Below are positions 6,681-13,360 of a DNA stretch of 13,360 nucleotides, one piece after another. Positions within the stretch are counted from its first letter, which is position 1, and each line of letters starts with the position of its first letter. The translations under genes were made by a program, and so were the position numbers. Below the pieces are notes generated by a model, which saw only the letters and a list, made by a program, of their open reading frames with translations, made no database searches and had not been told where the DNA came from. Source of the stretch: an uncultured Phascolarctobacterium sp. (lineage in GTDB: Bacteria > Bacillota > Negativicutes > Acidaminococcales > Acidaminococcaceae); NCBI GenBank assembly GCA_934234275.1, contig CAKQHU010000020.1:1-13360 (forward strand), in the 5' to 3' direction.

Positions 6681-6821
6681 GCTTTTACCCCTTTCTGTGC
6701 ATAATTGTTTTTAATAACTATGTCTTATATAATCGTCTGCTGCCTTGAGTTTTCACAAGTCATTTCAGATGATTACAACAGATTTAGTAAAGCTAACTTG
6801 CATTTTCGCTTTTTTTCGTTA

Positions 6822-6836
6822 TTTATCAGCCTAAAT
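6822..6836 (-). promoter_or_regulatory. Conserved motif ATTTAGGCTGATAAA upstream of the membrane protein-bamA unit
   Basis: The 15-nt motif begins 1 nt after the sigma gene stop and 142 nt before the next start codon. It matches the motif upstream of tamB (11924-11938) at 14 of 15 positions. GCTGATAA within it differs by one base from GCCGATAA, the known -10 of FliA-type sigma factors, but I see no matching TAAA -35. It may be a promoter element or an operator. Further down the gap (about 6724-6735) there is only an AT-rich TATATAAG without a convincing -35. Confidence 0.5.
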
Positions 6837-6837
6837 A

Positions 6838-7473
6838 CTATTCCTTATTAAATTCATGTATAAAGCGGGAAAGCATACCGCGGATACGGCGCACACCCTG
6901 CTTCTGCAGGCGGTAAACATGGCCCAGGCTTACATCAATAGCATCGGCAACTGCCTGTGCCGGCCTGTCCTCCAGATACATTCCCTGCAGCACCTGCTGC
7001 TCCTTCAGCGGCAGACGGTCCATCGCCTGCGCCACCTTTTCGCAGAGCAGATGCTGTTCCGTCACCTCGCTGGGAGATGCCAGCTCCGACGGCAGAGCAT
7101 CACTTAAGGTAAAGCCCTTGGACAGCTCACTGTCCAGATACAGCATGCCCTTATCTGTGCTGTGCCTCAGATAATCTACCATGCTTCCTCTGATACGGTA
7201 TGAGGCAAACAGGCTGAAGGCTACCTGACGCTTATAATCATAACTTTCCGCCGCTTCCAGCAGTCCCACCATGCCTTCCTGAATCAGCTCCATTGTATCG
7301 GCCTCAGGCAGCCTGAAGCTCGACGCAATTTTGAAAACCAACGGCTGGTAAGCTGTCATCAGGCGCTGATGTGCTGCTTCATCACCGGCAGCGTCACGCC
7401 GCCAAAGCTCCAGCTCTTCTTCCGGCTCAAGCAGCGAAGTCTTGCGCAGCTCTTCCAGATATCCTTGCAGCAT
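6838..7473 (-). CDS. Sigma-70-family RNA polymerase sigma factor, FliA-like region 2, no clear region 3
   Basis: Directs RNA polymerase to a set of promoters; the target set is not known. The protein has 211 residues. Residues 31-75 are regions 2.1-2.2 (LIQEGMVGLLEAAESYD is the typical core-binding helix). Residues 76-103 are regions 2.3-2.4, with FSLFASYRIRGSMVDYLR close to the FliA/WhiG-type IRIRGAMLDELR. Residues 141-205 are region 4, with a helix-turn-helix at about 172-196 (AVADAIDVSLGHVYRLQKQ). The linker between them is only about 40 residues, so region 3 is missing or reduced; FliA has about 239 residues. GAGGAGG 7 nt before the ATG predicts strong translation. It follows tamB by 32 nt and is probably co-transcribed with it. 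Its place between tamB and bamA suggests control of envelope genes, which is inference. Confidence 0.9.
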   Translation of the reverse strand: MLQGYLEELRKTSLLEPEEELELWRRDAAGDEAAHQRLMTAYQPLVFKIASSFRLPEADTMELIQEGMVGLLEAAESYDYKRQVAFSLFASYRIRGSMVDYLRHSTDKGMLYLDSELSKGFTLSDALPSELASPSEVTEQHLLCEKVAQAMDRLPLKEQQVLQGMYLEDRPAQAVADAIDVSLGHVYRLQKQGVRRIRGMLSRFIHEFNKE

Positions 7474-7505
7474 CTGTTCACCTCCTCTCGTAAATTATTC
7501 TTTGC

Positions 7506-10500
7506 TTAGAACGAAATCTTATATTCCAAGCCATACCAGTCCTTCGGATCTTTAGACATATCGTAGCTGCGTGAATAAGTGATATTCATGTGCTTACTGA
7601 TATCGTACTGTCCGAAAATGCTTCTGTCAACAGCATCAAAGCTTGTTGTATAACCAAGCATAAAATTATCATTCAGATATTTGCTTACTAGAACATTATA
7701 CTGGTTTTTCTCGTCTGCCGTCAACTCTTTATTACGGTCATAAGCACTTTCAAAGCCGATACCGGAGCGTGTTTTGCCGGTGTAGATGCGGAACTGGTCA
7801 AGTCCCAGTGTCTGTTTGACAAACATCTCTACGTCACCCAGCACTGTCATCTGCAGGCCGACAGTCATCAGATTAGTCATATCGTCACCGGTAACCTCGT
7901 TACTGCCTGCACTTTCGCGCTGCAGCGTCAGCATACGTACAATCGTATTTTGTGTCAGTGGCGGATCACTGGTAAGCTGCAAATCCATTTCGCTTACGGG
8001 GCCGTTAATCTTCATAAAGATATTATAACGGCTGAAGCGCGCTGTGCTGTCCAGATTTACGTTCGGAAGGAAGCTGCCGGGATCAACCCATACCAGACCG
8101 GCCTGATTCAGCTTAAAGTCTGTACGCAGATATTTTACCGTACCCTTATCGGCCTTAATCGTGCCGTCAATCATCGGGAAGAGTGTGCTGCCCTTGATAT
8201 CGATGCCACCCTTAAGCCAGATATCATACAGATAGCTGTTGTACAGATGTACCTTCGGGCCCAGTACAAGCTTCATATCGAGGCCTATATTGCTGTCACC
8301 CTCGCCCAACTCAGGCACCGTCGGCATATTAATAAGAACATCATCAAAACGCAGACTGCCGCTGAGCCGCGGGCGGAAGGCCATCGGCGGTGCAGCATTG
8401 CCCTTACGGTTTTTCATATCCGGATACTGTTCAGGCTGTAAGGTTACGTCACTCGTAATCGTACCGGTGAAAATCTTAGAGGCCAGCTGCGCCTTATCTG
8501 CCTTGATATGCAGACTGTAGGCTGTATCAGCATCGGTATGCAGTGCATAGCTGCCTTCGGCACTGAGCGTACCCTTGCCTAATTTAGTAGAAAGATTCTT
8601 CAGCTGTACGGTATTGCCGTTAAACACCACATCCAGATTAATATCATCAAATACTGTGTTGATATATTTAGCCTTAACACTGCCGCCGGCTATTTTAACA
8701 GAACCGAAAAGCAACGGCTCCTCCAACGTACCGGCCAGACGAATTTTACCCTGTGTATCGCCTACGCCCCATTCAACCATTTTAGTAAGCGCCGGTAAAA
8801 TTCCCAGGCGCGCCTTATCCAGATCCATCACGATATTCATCTGTGCATCAGGATTGCGGCGCTGCTTTTTATCGCGGAACAAATCAAGCGGAATATCGCC
8901 TGCTGCGCTGACGCCGTAAGCATCCTTAGTAGCAATCAGCTGCTGCAGCTTGATGTTATCGTCGGCCAGCGCCAGCATTGCGGTAAGCTCGTCCACACTT
9001 ACGCCGGCAACAGAGCCGTTGGCAATTTCCAGCGAAGCTGTTCCCTGAGGATTGTCAAAGCTGCCATGCACCTGCACCAGCATATCCGTTTCGCCCTTGA
9101 TTTCCGGCGGATTCTTCATAACTGCCGTTACAATCGCCGGGTTAGCCTTCACTGCGGCAACCTCTACATCCAGCAGCTTTTGCTTAATATCAATCGAACC
9201 GCCGACAGCGATAATTCCTCTGTCGCTTACACCGTCCTGCTCCTGCAGTCTGACATTGTCGAAATGCAGCACGCCGCCCTTATCAATGCGTCCTTCAAAA
9301 CGCATTTGGGCATAATTAAGATCATGAATTTTTACATTATCGGCTGCAGCCGTAATCTTGACGCCTTCACCATGGCCATTGTAGCTGAACAGCAGCTGTC
9401 CCTGCATCAGGCCATTGATATCGTAATCAAGACGCGCCATGCGCAGCAGGCCGCCGATATCACCCCAAATATTTTCCACCTTGCCATCAATATAATGCTG
9501 CACAAGGTTAAGATTGAGGTCTGCACTGTATAAGCCGTAATTGACAGGATCATCACGATAAGGCTGCTTAAAGGAAGCATTCAGCTTGTTCTTATCACGT
9601 CCGTTGCTGGCAAGCGTTCCCTCCAGCTCCGTCAAAACTTCACCATTGACAGTTATCTTTTCACTGCTAACTTCACCGTCAAAGAAGGGAGCTGTGAGCG
9701 TACCGCTCAGATGTCCCTTGGCATTAAGCTTGCCTCCTAAATCAACCGTATCATCACTAATCGGCAAATGCTCCAGATCAACATTCTTGGCATCCATAAC
9801 AAAGTTCAGCCTGCGGTCGGCCGTCATGGTGCCATCCAAGGTCAGGCTGCCGTAGAAGGCATTGACTACAAAATCCTGCAATCTCAGCAGGCCGTCCTCA
9901 TAAGCATAATGACCGCTGATATTATTAAACAGCTGCTTGGCGGCACTGCCGTCGGCAGCATGCACCTCGCCATGAATATAAGGATGGCTGAGGCTGCCCT
10001 TTATCTGCATAGTATTATCAAGATTACCGGTAACTATATCAGGCTTGCCCACAAGCACCATCAGCGGCTCAATACGCACGTTCTTCGTGGTCAGCGTAAG
10101 ATCAGCCACAGGCTCTGCACCCTGCAGATTAATTGTGCCGTTAACTATATGCTGTCCCTGATCCATATGCGCGGTAAAATCCTTAAAGCCCAGGATATTA
10201 TCCTTCATGCTGATAAGGCCATGTGCTTCGTTAAGCTTCTGCGACATAAATTCAGCCTGCGTCAGCTGTACCATACCGGAAAACTCGGGAGCATCCAGCG
10301 TGCCGCCGACATCAAAGCCGGTAGAGCACAGTCCGCGTCCGTCCTGACCGGCTGCGGCCAGCACAGGATCTATCGGGAAATCTGCCATACGTCCATGCAC
10401 AGCCAAAGCGCCATCCTTGGCAACACGTCCTTTGGCAGCCAGAGTACCGCCGCCGTCGGCAAAAAAGCTGAGGTCGTCAATAACTAAACCCTTGCTGTCA

Positions 10501-11795
10501 TAGCTGCCGTCAAAGGCCAGACGGTTAAGCTTCAGGCTGCGCCAGCCGATATCCATCGTATCAGCAGAAGCGTGCAGCGTAATCTTATCCTGCGCAAGCT
10601 TGGCCAAAACCGCCAGCTTGCCGTTAATACGCACCTGCTCCTGCTGTTTGCCGGGCAAACTCTGCGTAACCTGCTGCAGCTGCGCATCCGCAGTCAGCAC
10701 CTGCTCCTTGAGGTCATACGTGCCATTAGCAGTAATAGTACCGCCGCCATATTGCGCACTCACATCATGCAGCTGCACCACGTCTTTAGATACATCAAAC
10801 GGTACACGCAGCTTTTCTGCCTTGTAGCCTTTATAGGCCAAAGCATCACTGCTCAGCACACCAAAGCCCGAAGGAGCATCGGTATCACGCAAATCGGCTT
10901 CACCCTCCAGGTGCAGCTTCTGCCCATCAACCAGAGCGTCAAGACTGCTGACGCTGATAAGGTTTTCGTCCGCGCGTACCAGGCCGTCCAGCTGCAGGCT
11001 GTGCTTCTCGCCCGCCAGGCTCAGCTTGCCGCCGAGCGCTGCCAGCTTCACTTCACCGCTAAAGCGCTGCTTGCCGTTCTTATTTACATAAATCAGCGCA
11101 AGCTTGCCTAAACCACCCTGCAGCTCATCTACATTACCGTATTGCTTGGCCAGGGCAGCGTAGGGTGCCAGCGCCAGCTTATCGCCGGTCAGCTTCATGC
11201 GGCCCTCGCCCTTAGTAGTCATGGTGCCTGCCAGCTTCAGCTTATCGGCACCGCTAGTCACAGCCAAATCCACGGCAAAATCAGGATTGGCACCGCCGTT
11301 GATATTGCCTTCCACCGCAAACTGCCACTTGCCCTGAGGCATAGTTACCACCAGCTCGCCCTTCTCCACCGCCAGCGTGCCGTAAAAAGGCGTTTCTTCA
11401 GAATCGGATGGCTTTAGCAGATTCTGCATATTCCATTTATTTTTGTCATTCATTGTGAGATATATTTTCGGGCGCATCACATCAATCCTGCTCAGCGCAC
11501 GCTCGGCCTTCTGCATTGCCAGCCAGGGCCGCATGGTAATAACAGTGCGCGGAAGCTCCGCTACCTTCTCGCCCTTGGCATCCTTTATGACAACATCCGT
11601 CAGCTCGGCCGTCAGGCCGCCGTCCCATTTCAGGCTACCGATAGATACGCTGCCGTTGATGTACTCTGTTGCCAGCTGCTGCATTTGCGGTATCGCCTGC
11701 TTAATATATTTAGGCATCACCGTCTGAACCAGAAAAATATAACCTGCTGCGAGCAGAATGATTAACGCTCCGATAAATTGTAGATATTTTTTCAT
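7506..11795 (-). CDS. tamB: TamB-family translocation/phospholipid transport protein
   Basis: Large AsmA-like periplasmic bridge protein. In known diderms TamB is anchored in the inner membrane, spans the periplasm as a long beta-taco groove and helps move phospholipids to the OM, or assists OM protein assembly with TamA or BamA. It has 1,429 residues (E. coli about 1,260). An N-terminal anchor covers about residues 5-28 (FIGALIILLAAGYIFLVQTV). More than 1,000 residues of repeated short beta strands follow (patterns such as GTITANGTYDL and GGTLAAKGRV). The last 330 or so are the conserved TamB/DUF490 domain: LRFDDVLINMP, GTIKADKGTVKYL, LQLTSDPPLTQNTIVRML, and a terminal YGLEYKISF ending in Phe. 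GGTGA lies about 7 nt before the ATG. No TamA is visible in the window, so the OM partner may be BamA or the 423-residue protein. The family call is secure. Confidence 0.95.
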   Translation of the reverse strand: MKKYLQFIGALIILLAAGYIFLVQTVMPKYIKQAIPQMQQLATEYINGSVSIGSLKWDGGLTAELTDVVIKDAKGEKVAELPRTVITMRPWLAMQKAERALSRIDVMRPKIYLTMNDKNKWNMQNLLKPSDSEETPFYGTLAVEKGELVVTMPQGKWQFAVEGNINGGANPDFAVDLAVTSGADKLKLAGTMTTKGEGRMKLTGDKLALAPYAALAKQYGNVDELQGGLGKLALIYVNKNGKQRFSGEVKLAALGGKLSLAGEKHSLQLDGLVRADENLISVSSLDALVDGQKLHLEGEADLRDTDAPSGFGVLSSDALAYKGYKAEKLRVPFDVSKDVVQLHDVSAQYGGGTITANGTYDLKEQVLTADAQLQQVTQSLPGKQQEQVRINGKLAVLAKLAQDKITLHASADTMDIGWRSLKLNRLAFDGSYDSKGLVIDDLSFFADGGGTLAAKGRVAKDGALAVHGRMADFPIDPVLAAAGQDGRGLCSTGFDVGGTLDAPEFSGMVQLTQAEFMSQKLNEAHGLISMKDNILGFKDFTAHMDQGQHIVNGTINLQGAEPVADLTLTTKNVRIEPLMVLVGKPDIVTGNLDNTMQIKGSLSHPYIHGEVHAADGSAAKQLFNNISGHYAYEDGLLRLQDFVVNAFYGSLTLDGTMTADRRLNFVMDAKNVDLEHLPISDDTVDLGGKLNAKGHLSGTLTAPFFDGEVSSEKITVNGEVLTELEGTLASNGRDKNKLNASFKQPYRDDPVNYGLYSADLNLNLVQHYIDGKVENIWGDIGGLLRMARLDYDINGLMQGQLLFSYNGHGEGVKITAAADNVKIHDLNYAQMRFEGRIDKGGVLHFDNVRLQEQDGVSDRGIIAVGGSIDIKQKLLDVEVAAVKANPAIVTAVMKNPPEIKGETDMLVQVHGSFDNPQGTASLEIANGSVAGVSVDELTAMLALADDNIKLQQLIATKDAYGVSAAGDIPLDLFRDKKQRRNPDAQMNIVMDLDKARLGILPALTKMVEWGVGDTQGKIRLAGTLEEPLLFGSVKIAGGSVKAKYINTVFDDINLDVVFNGNTVQLKNLSTKLGKGTLSAEGSYALHTDADTAYSLHIKADKAQLASKIFTGTITSDVTLQPEQYPDMKNRKGNAAPPMAFRPRLSGSLRFDDVLINMPTVPELGEGDSNIGLDMKLVLGPKVHLYNSYLYDIWLKGGIDIKGSTLFPMIDGTIKADKGTVKYLRTDFKLNQAGLVWVDPGSFLPNVNLDSTARFSRYNIFMKINGPVSEMDLQLTSDPPLTQNTIVRMLTLQRESAGSNEVTGDDMTNLMTVGLQMTVLGDVEMFVKQTLGLDQFRIYTGKTRSGIGFESAYDRNKELTADEKNQYNVLVSKYLNDNFMLGYTTSFDAVDRSIFGQYDISKHMNITYSRSYDMSKDPKDWYGLEYKISF

Positions 11796-11828
11796 GACAC
11801 TTCACCATTCAATAGTTTAACAAAATTC

Positions 11829-11847
11829 TATGACAAAAATATGACAA
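11829..11847. repeat. Two direct copies of TATGACAA with an 11-bp period ahead of tamB
   Basis: TATGACAA occurs at 11829-11836 and 11840-11847 (TTGTCATA on the coding strand), one helical turn apart, 34-52 nt upstream of the tamB start. Such spacing suits a protein that binds one face of DNA, but the sequence is short and AT-rich. It could also be part of a poorly matched promoter. Confidence 0.3.
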
Positions 11848-11923
11848 GACAGTTTTTTATATACTTCGACTTTTATTTATTCGACATTAGCAGAAAACAT
11901 CCTCTTATTGAGAAGAAAATTCT

Positions 11924-11938
11924 TTTATCCGCCTAAAT
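11924..11938 (-). promoter_or_regulatory. Conserved motif ATTTAGGCGGATAAA upstream of tamB-sigma
   Basis: Lies just after the tolC terminator and 129 nt before the tamB ATG. It differs by one base from the motif at 6822-6836. GCGGATAA resembles the FliA-type -10 GCCGATAA (7 of 8), without a visible TAAA -35. If it is a promoter for the sigma factor encoded in this operon, the operon would be autoregulated. Confidence 0.5.
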
Positions 11939-11944
11939 CCCGGC

Positions 11945-11989
11945 AAAAAATATATAAAAAAGCCGGTGAAGCTTATGCCTCACCAGCTT
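11945..11989 (-). terminator. Intrinsic terminator of tolC
   Basis: Minus-strand RNA forms AAGCUGGUGAGGC / GCUUCACCGGCUU, a 13-bp stem with two G-U pairs and an AUAA loop, 33 nt after the tolC stop. It is followed by UUUUAUAUAUUUUUU. The G-U pairs favour function on this strand. It separates tolC from tamB, which then needs its own promoter. Confidence 0.9.
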
Positions 11990-12022
11990 AGTTGTATCAT
12001 CAAATATTAAATTGAGCCTTAA

Positions 12023-13360
12023 TTATTTGGCAGCGTCTTCGGTTGCTGCTTCGGTTGCTTTAACAGCTTCCGCAGTTTTGGCAGCCTGCACCTTTACAGC
12101 AGTCACAGGATTGCTCATCGGCACGCCGATAGAGGTTTCCAGTGCGGTCTTGGAGGTGTTGTAATCATACAGAGCCTTAGTATAGTTGGTCTTAGCCTGA
12201 GTCAGCGCAACCTGAGCATCGAGCACGTCAGTGTTGGTGCCAACGCCGGACATATAACGCAGCTGAGCGATACGGTAATCCTCATCAGCCTGCTCTACAG
12301 CCAGCTTAGTGGTGCTGATACGTTTTTCTGCTTCGCGCAGTCCCAGATAATTGCTGCGGACATCCAGATTTACAGAGTCCACGGTATTACGGTAGGTTTC
12401 CTCAGCCTTTTTCAAATCAGCCTCTGCACCGTGAATCTTGGACAAAGTTACGCCGGTATCAAAAACGTTCAAGCTGACATTTACGCCAACGCCCCATTTA
12501 CCGTTATCATCACCAGGCCAGCTGGTATCACTCCATTGCTGAGTAGCGCTGGCAGCAACCTGCGGCATATGACCGCTGCGGGCAACCATCAAAGCACCCT
12601 TGGCAGCATCCACATTATATTTAGCCTGCATCAGCTCAGGACGGTGCTCGGCAGCATAAGCCAGGCAGTCATCCATGTTTTTATCATAAGCATTATAAAC
12701 AAGCAGATTATCGAGCTTCAGATTTGTATCCATCGGCAGGCCGACGATTTTGTTCATATTCGCTTCGGCAACCTGATAGGAATTTTCTGCCTGAATCAGG
12801 GTTTGCTTAGCATTTGCCAGCTCAACCTGAGAGCGCAGCACGTCAACCTTAGCTACAACGCCAACATCATATTGTGCCTGAACATTTTTCAGATGGTCTT
12901 CCAGACGGGTAACGGATTCCGCACTGAGCTTCTGGATATTATCTGCCTGCAGCATATTAAAATAACCGTCGGTAACGGTAGAACGCATTTCGTTATAGGT
13001 GCGCTGTACGCCAACCTCATTGTATTGATAGTTAGCCTTTGCCTGTTTAATAGTACCGCTTAATTTACCGCCGGTAAAAATCGGCAAAGAAGCACTTAGG
13101 CTGTTGGCATGATTGTTGCCGATACCCTTGGTCCAAATGCCGGGAGCAGCTTGCTGCGCATCATCATAACCGCCGCGTTGAGTAGTATGGTTAGCGCTAA
13201 TGCTGATGCCGCGGCTCTGGCGGGCAGCATTGTAGCTGGCACGGGCACTGTCCAGCTCATATTGGGCAATGCTTACGGTCGGGTTGGTCTGGAATGCACG
13301 CAGCATAGCGTCGTCCAGATTTAAAGCAACAGTTTCACCTGCAAAAGCACTTTGGCTCAA
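12023..13360 (-). CDS. tolC: TolC-family outer-membrane efflux channel, 5' end outside window
   Basis: Trimeric OM channel and periplasmic tunnel used by efflux pumps and type I secretion. The 445 codons present show both OEP repeats. The first (about residues 15-215) has LPIFTGGKLSGTIKQAKANY and YFNMLQADNI, with QAQYDVGVVAKVDVLRSQVE as the typical helix hairpin. The second (about 225-425) has VSLNVFDTGVTLSKIHGAEA and AQLRYMSGVGTNTDVLDAQ, matching the same hairpin. The visible sequence opens with SQSAFA/GETVALNLDDA, the end of a signal peptide and the first mature helix. The true start is therefore upstream of 13360, and the TTG at the very edge is an ordinary Leu codon. An Ala/Lys/Glu-rich tail (about 425-445) follows the channel domain. 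A terminator follows the gene. The transported substrate cannot be told. Confidence 0.92.
   Translation of the reverse strand: MSQSAFAGETVALNLDDAMLRAFQTNPTVSIAQYELDSARASYNAARQSRGISISANHTTQRGGYDDAQQAAPGIWTKGIGNNHANSLSASLPIFTGGKLSGTIKQAKANYQYNEVGVQRTYNEMRSTVTDGYFNMLQADNIQKLSAESVTRLEDHLKNVQAQYDVGVVAKVDVLRSQVELANAKQTLIQAENSYQVAEANMNKIVGLPMDTNLKLDNLLVYNAYDKNMDDCLAYAAEHRPELMQAKYNVDAAKGALMVARSGHMPQVAASATQQWSDTSWPGDDNGKWGVGVNVSLNVFDTGVTLSKIHGAEADLKKAEETYRNTVDSVNLDVRSNYLGLREAEKRISTTKLAVEQADEDYRIAQLRYMSGVGTNTDVLDAQVALTQAKTNYTKALYDYNTSKTALETSIGVPMSNPVTAVKVQAAKTAEAVKATEAATEDAAK

Noticed and set aside
6681..6837. Small RNA or terminator in the gap after the sigma gene
   Set aside because: Only weak stems such as TTAG/CTAA and A-rich stretches are seen. 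No hairpin with a U tract could be supported.
13358..13360. TTG at the window edge as the tolC start
   Set aside because: The residues after it are only the last part of a signal peptide (SQSAFA), so the true start must lie outside the window.

Overview
The window comes from a diderm Firmicute, most likely a member of the Negativicutes; the genus cannot be fixed from sequence alone. It is a block of outer-membrane (OM) biogenesis genes, all on the minus strand. Signal peptides and Shine-Dalgarno sequences (GAGGAGG, GGAGG) are Firmicute-like, yet the products are OM proteins: a TolC channel, TamB, BamA, Skp/OmpH chaperones and LpxD for lipid A. The order bamA - skp - lpxD is the one known from Proteobacteria.

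Layout in the direction of transcription (high to low coordinates): tolC (5' end outside the window) ends at 12023 and is followed by a strong intrinsic terminator. After a 227-nt gap come tamB (11795-7506) and, 32 nt later, a small sigma-70-family factor gene (7473-6838). A 157-nt gap leads to a gene for an unrecognised single-pass membrane protein (6680-6189), bamA (probable TTG start at 6168, end 4303) and an unrecognised secreted or OM protein of 423 residues (4280-3009). A good sigma-A-type promoter follows. It should drive skp/ompH (2858-2373), a long coiled-coil OmpH-like lipoprotein (2269-1349) and a short OmpH-like lipoprotein (1294-887). A terminator-like hairpin lies just before lpxD (815 to the window edge, 3' end missing).

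Together the genes cover most steps of envelope building. Skp-type chaperones carry OM proteins across the periplasm, BamA inserts them, TamB probably bridges the two membranes for phospholipid transport, LpxD makes the acylated lipid A precursor, and TolC is the export channel.

The least described part is the regulatory and accessory layer. A sigma factor is embedded between tamB and bamA, followed by a membrane protein with anti-sigma-like topology. A 15-nt motif, ATTTAGGCKGATAAA in the direction of transcription, occurs ahead of tamB-sigma and again ahead of the membrane protein-bamA unit, and a shorter version lies in the skp promoter. The 423-residue protein after bamA may have POTRA-like repeats and a small C-terminal beta domain. 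Two of the three Skp-like proteins appear to be lipoproteins. There is no tRNA, rRNA, CRISPR array, insertion sequence or other mobile element, and no gene-free stretch longer than 300 bases.
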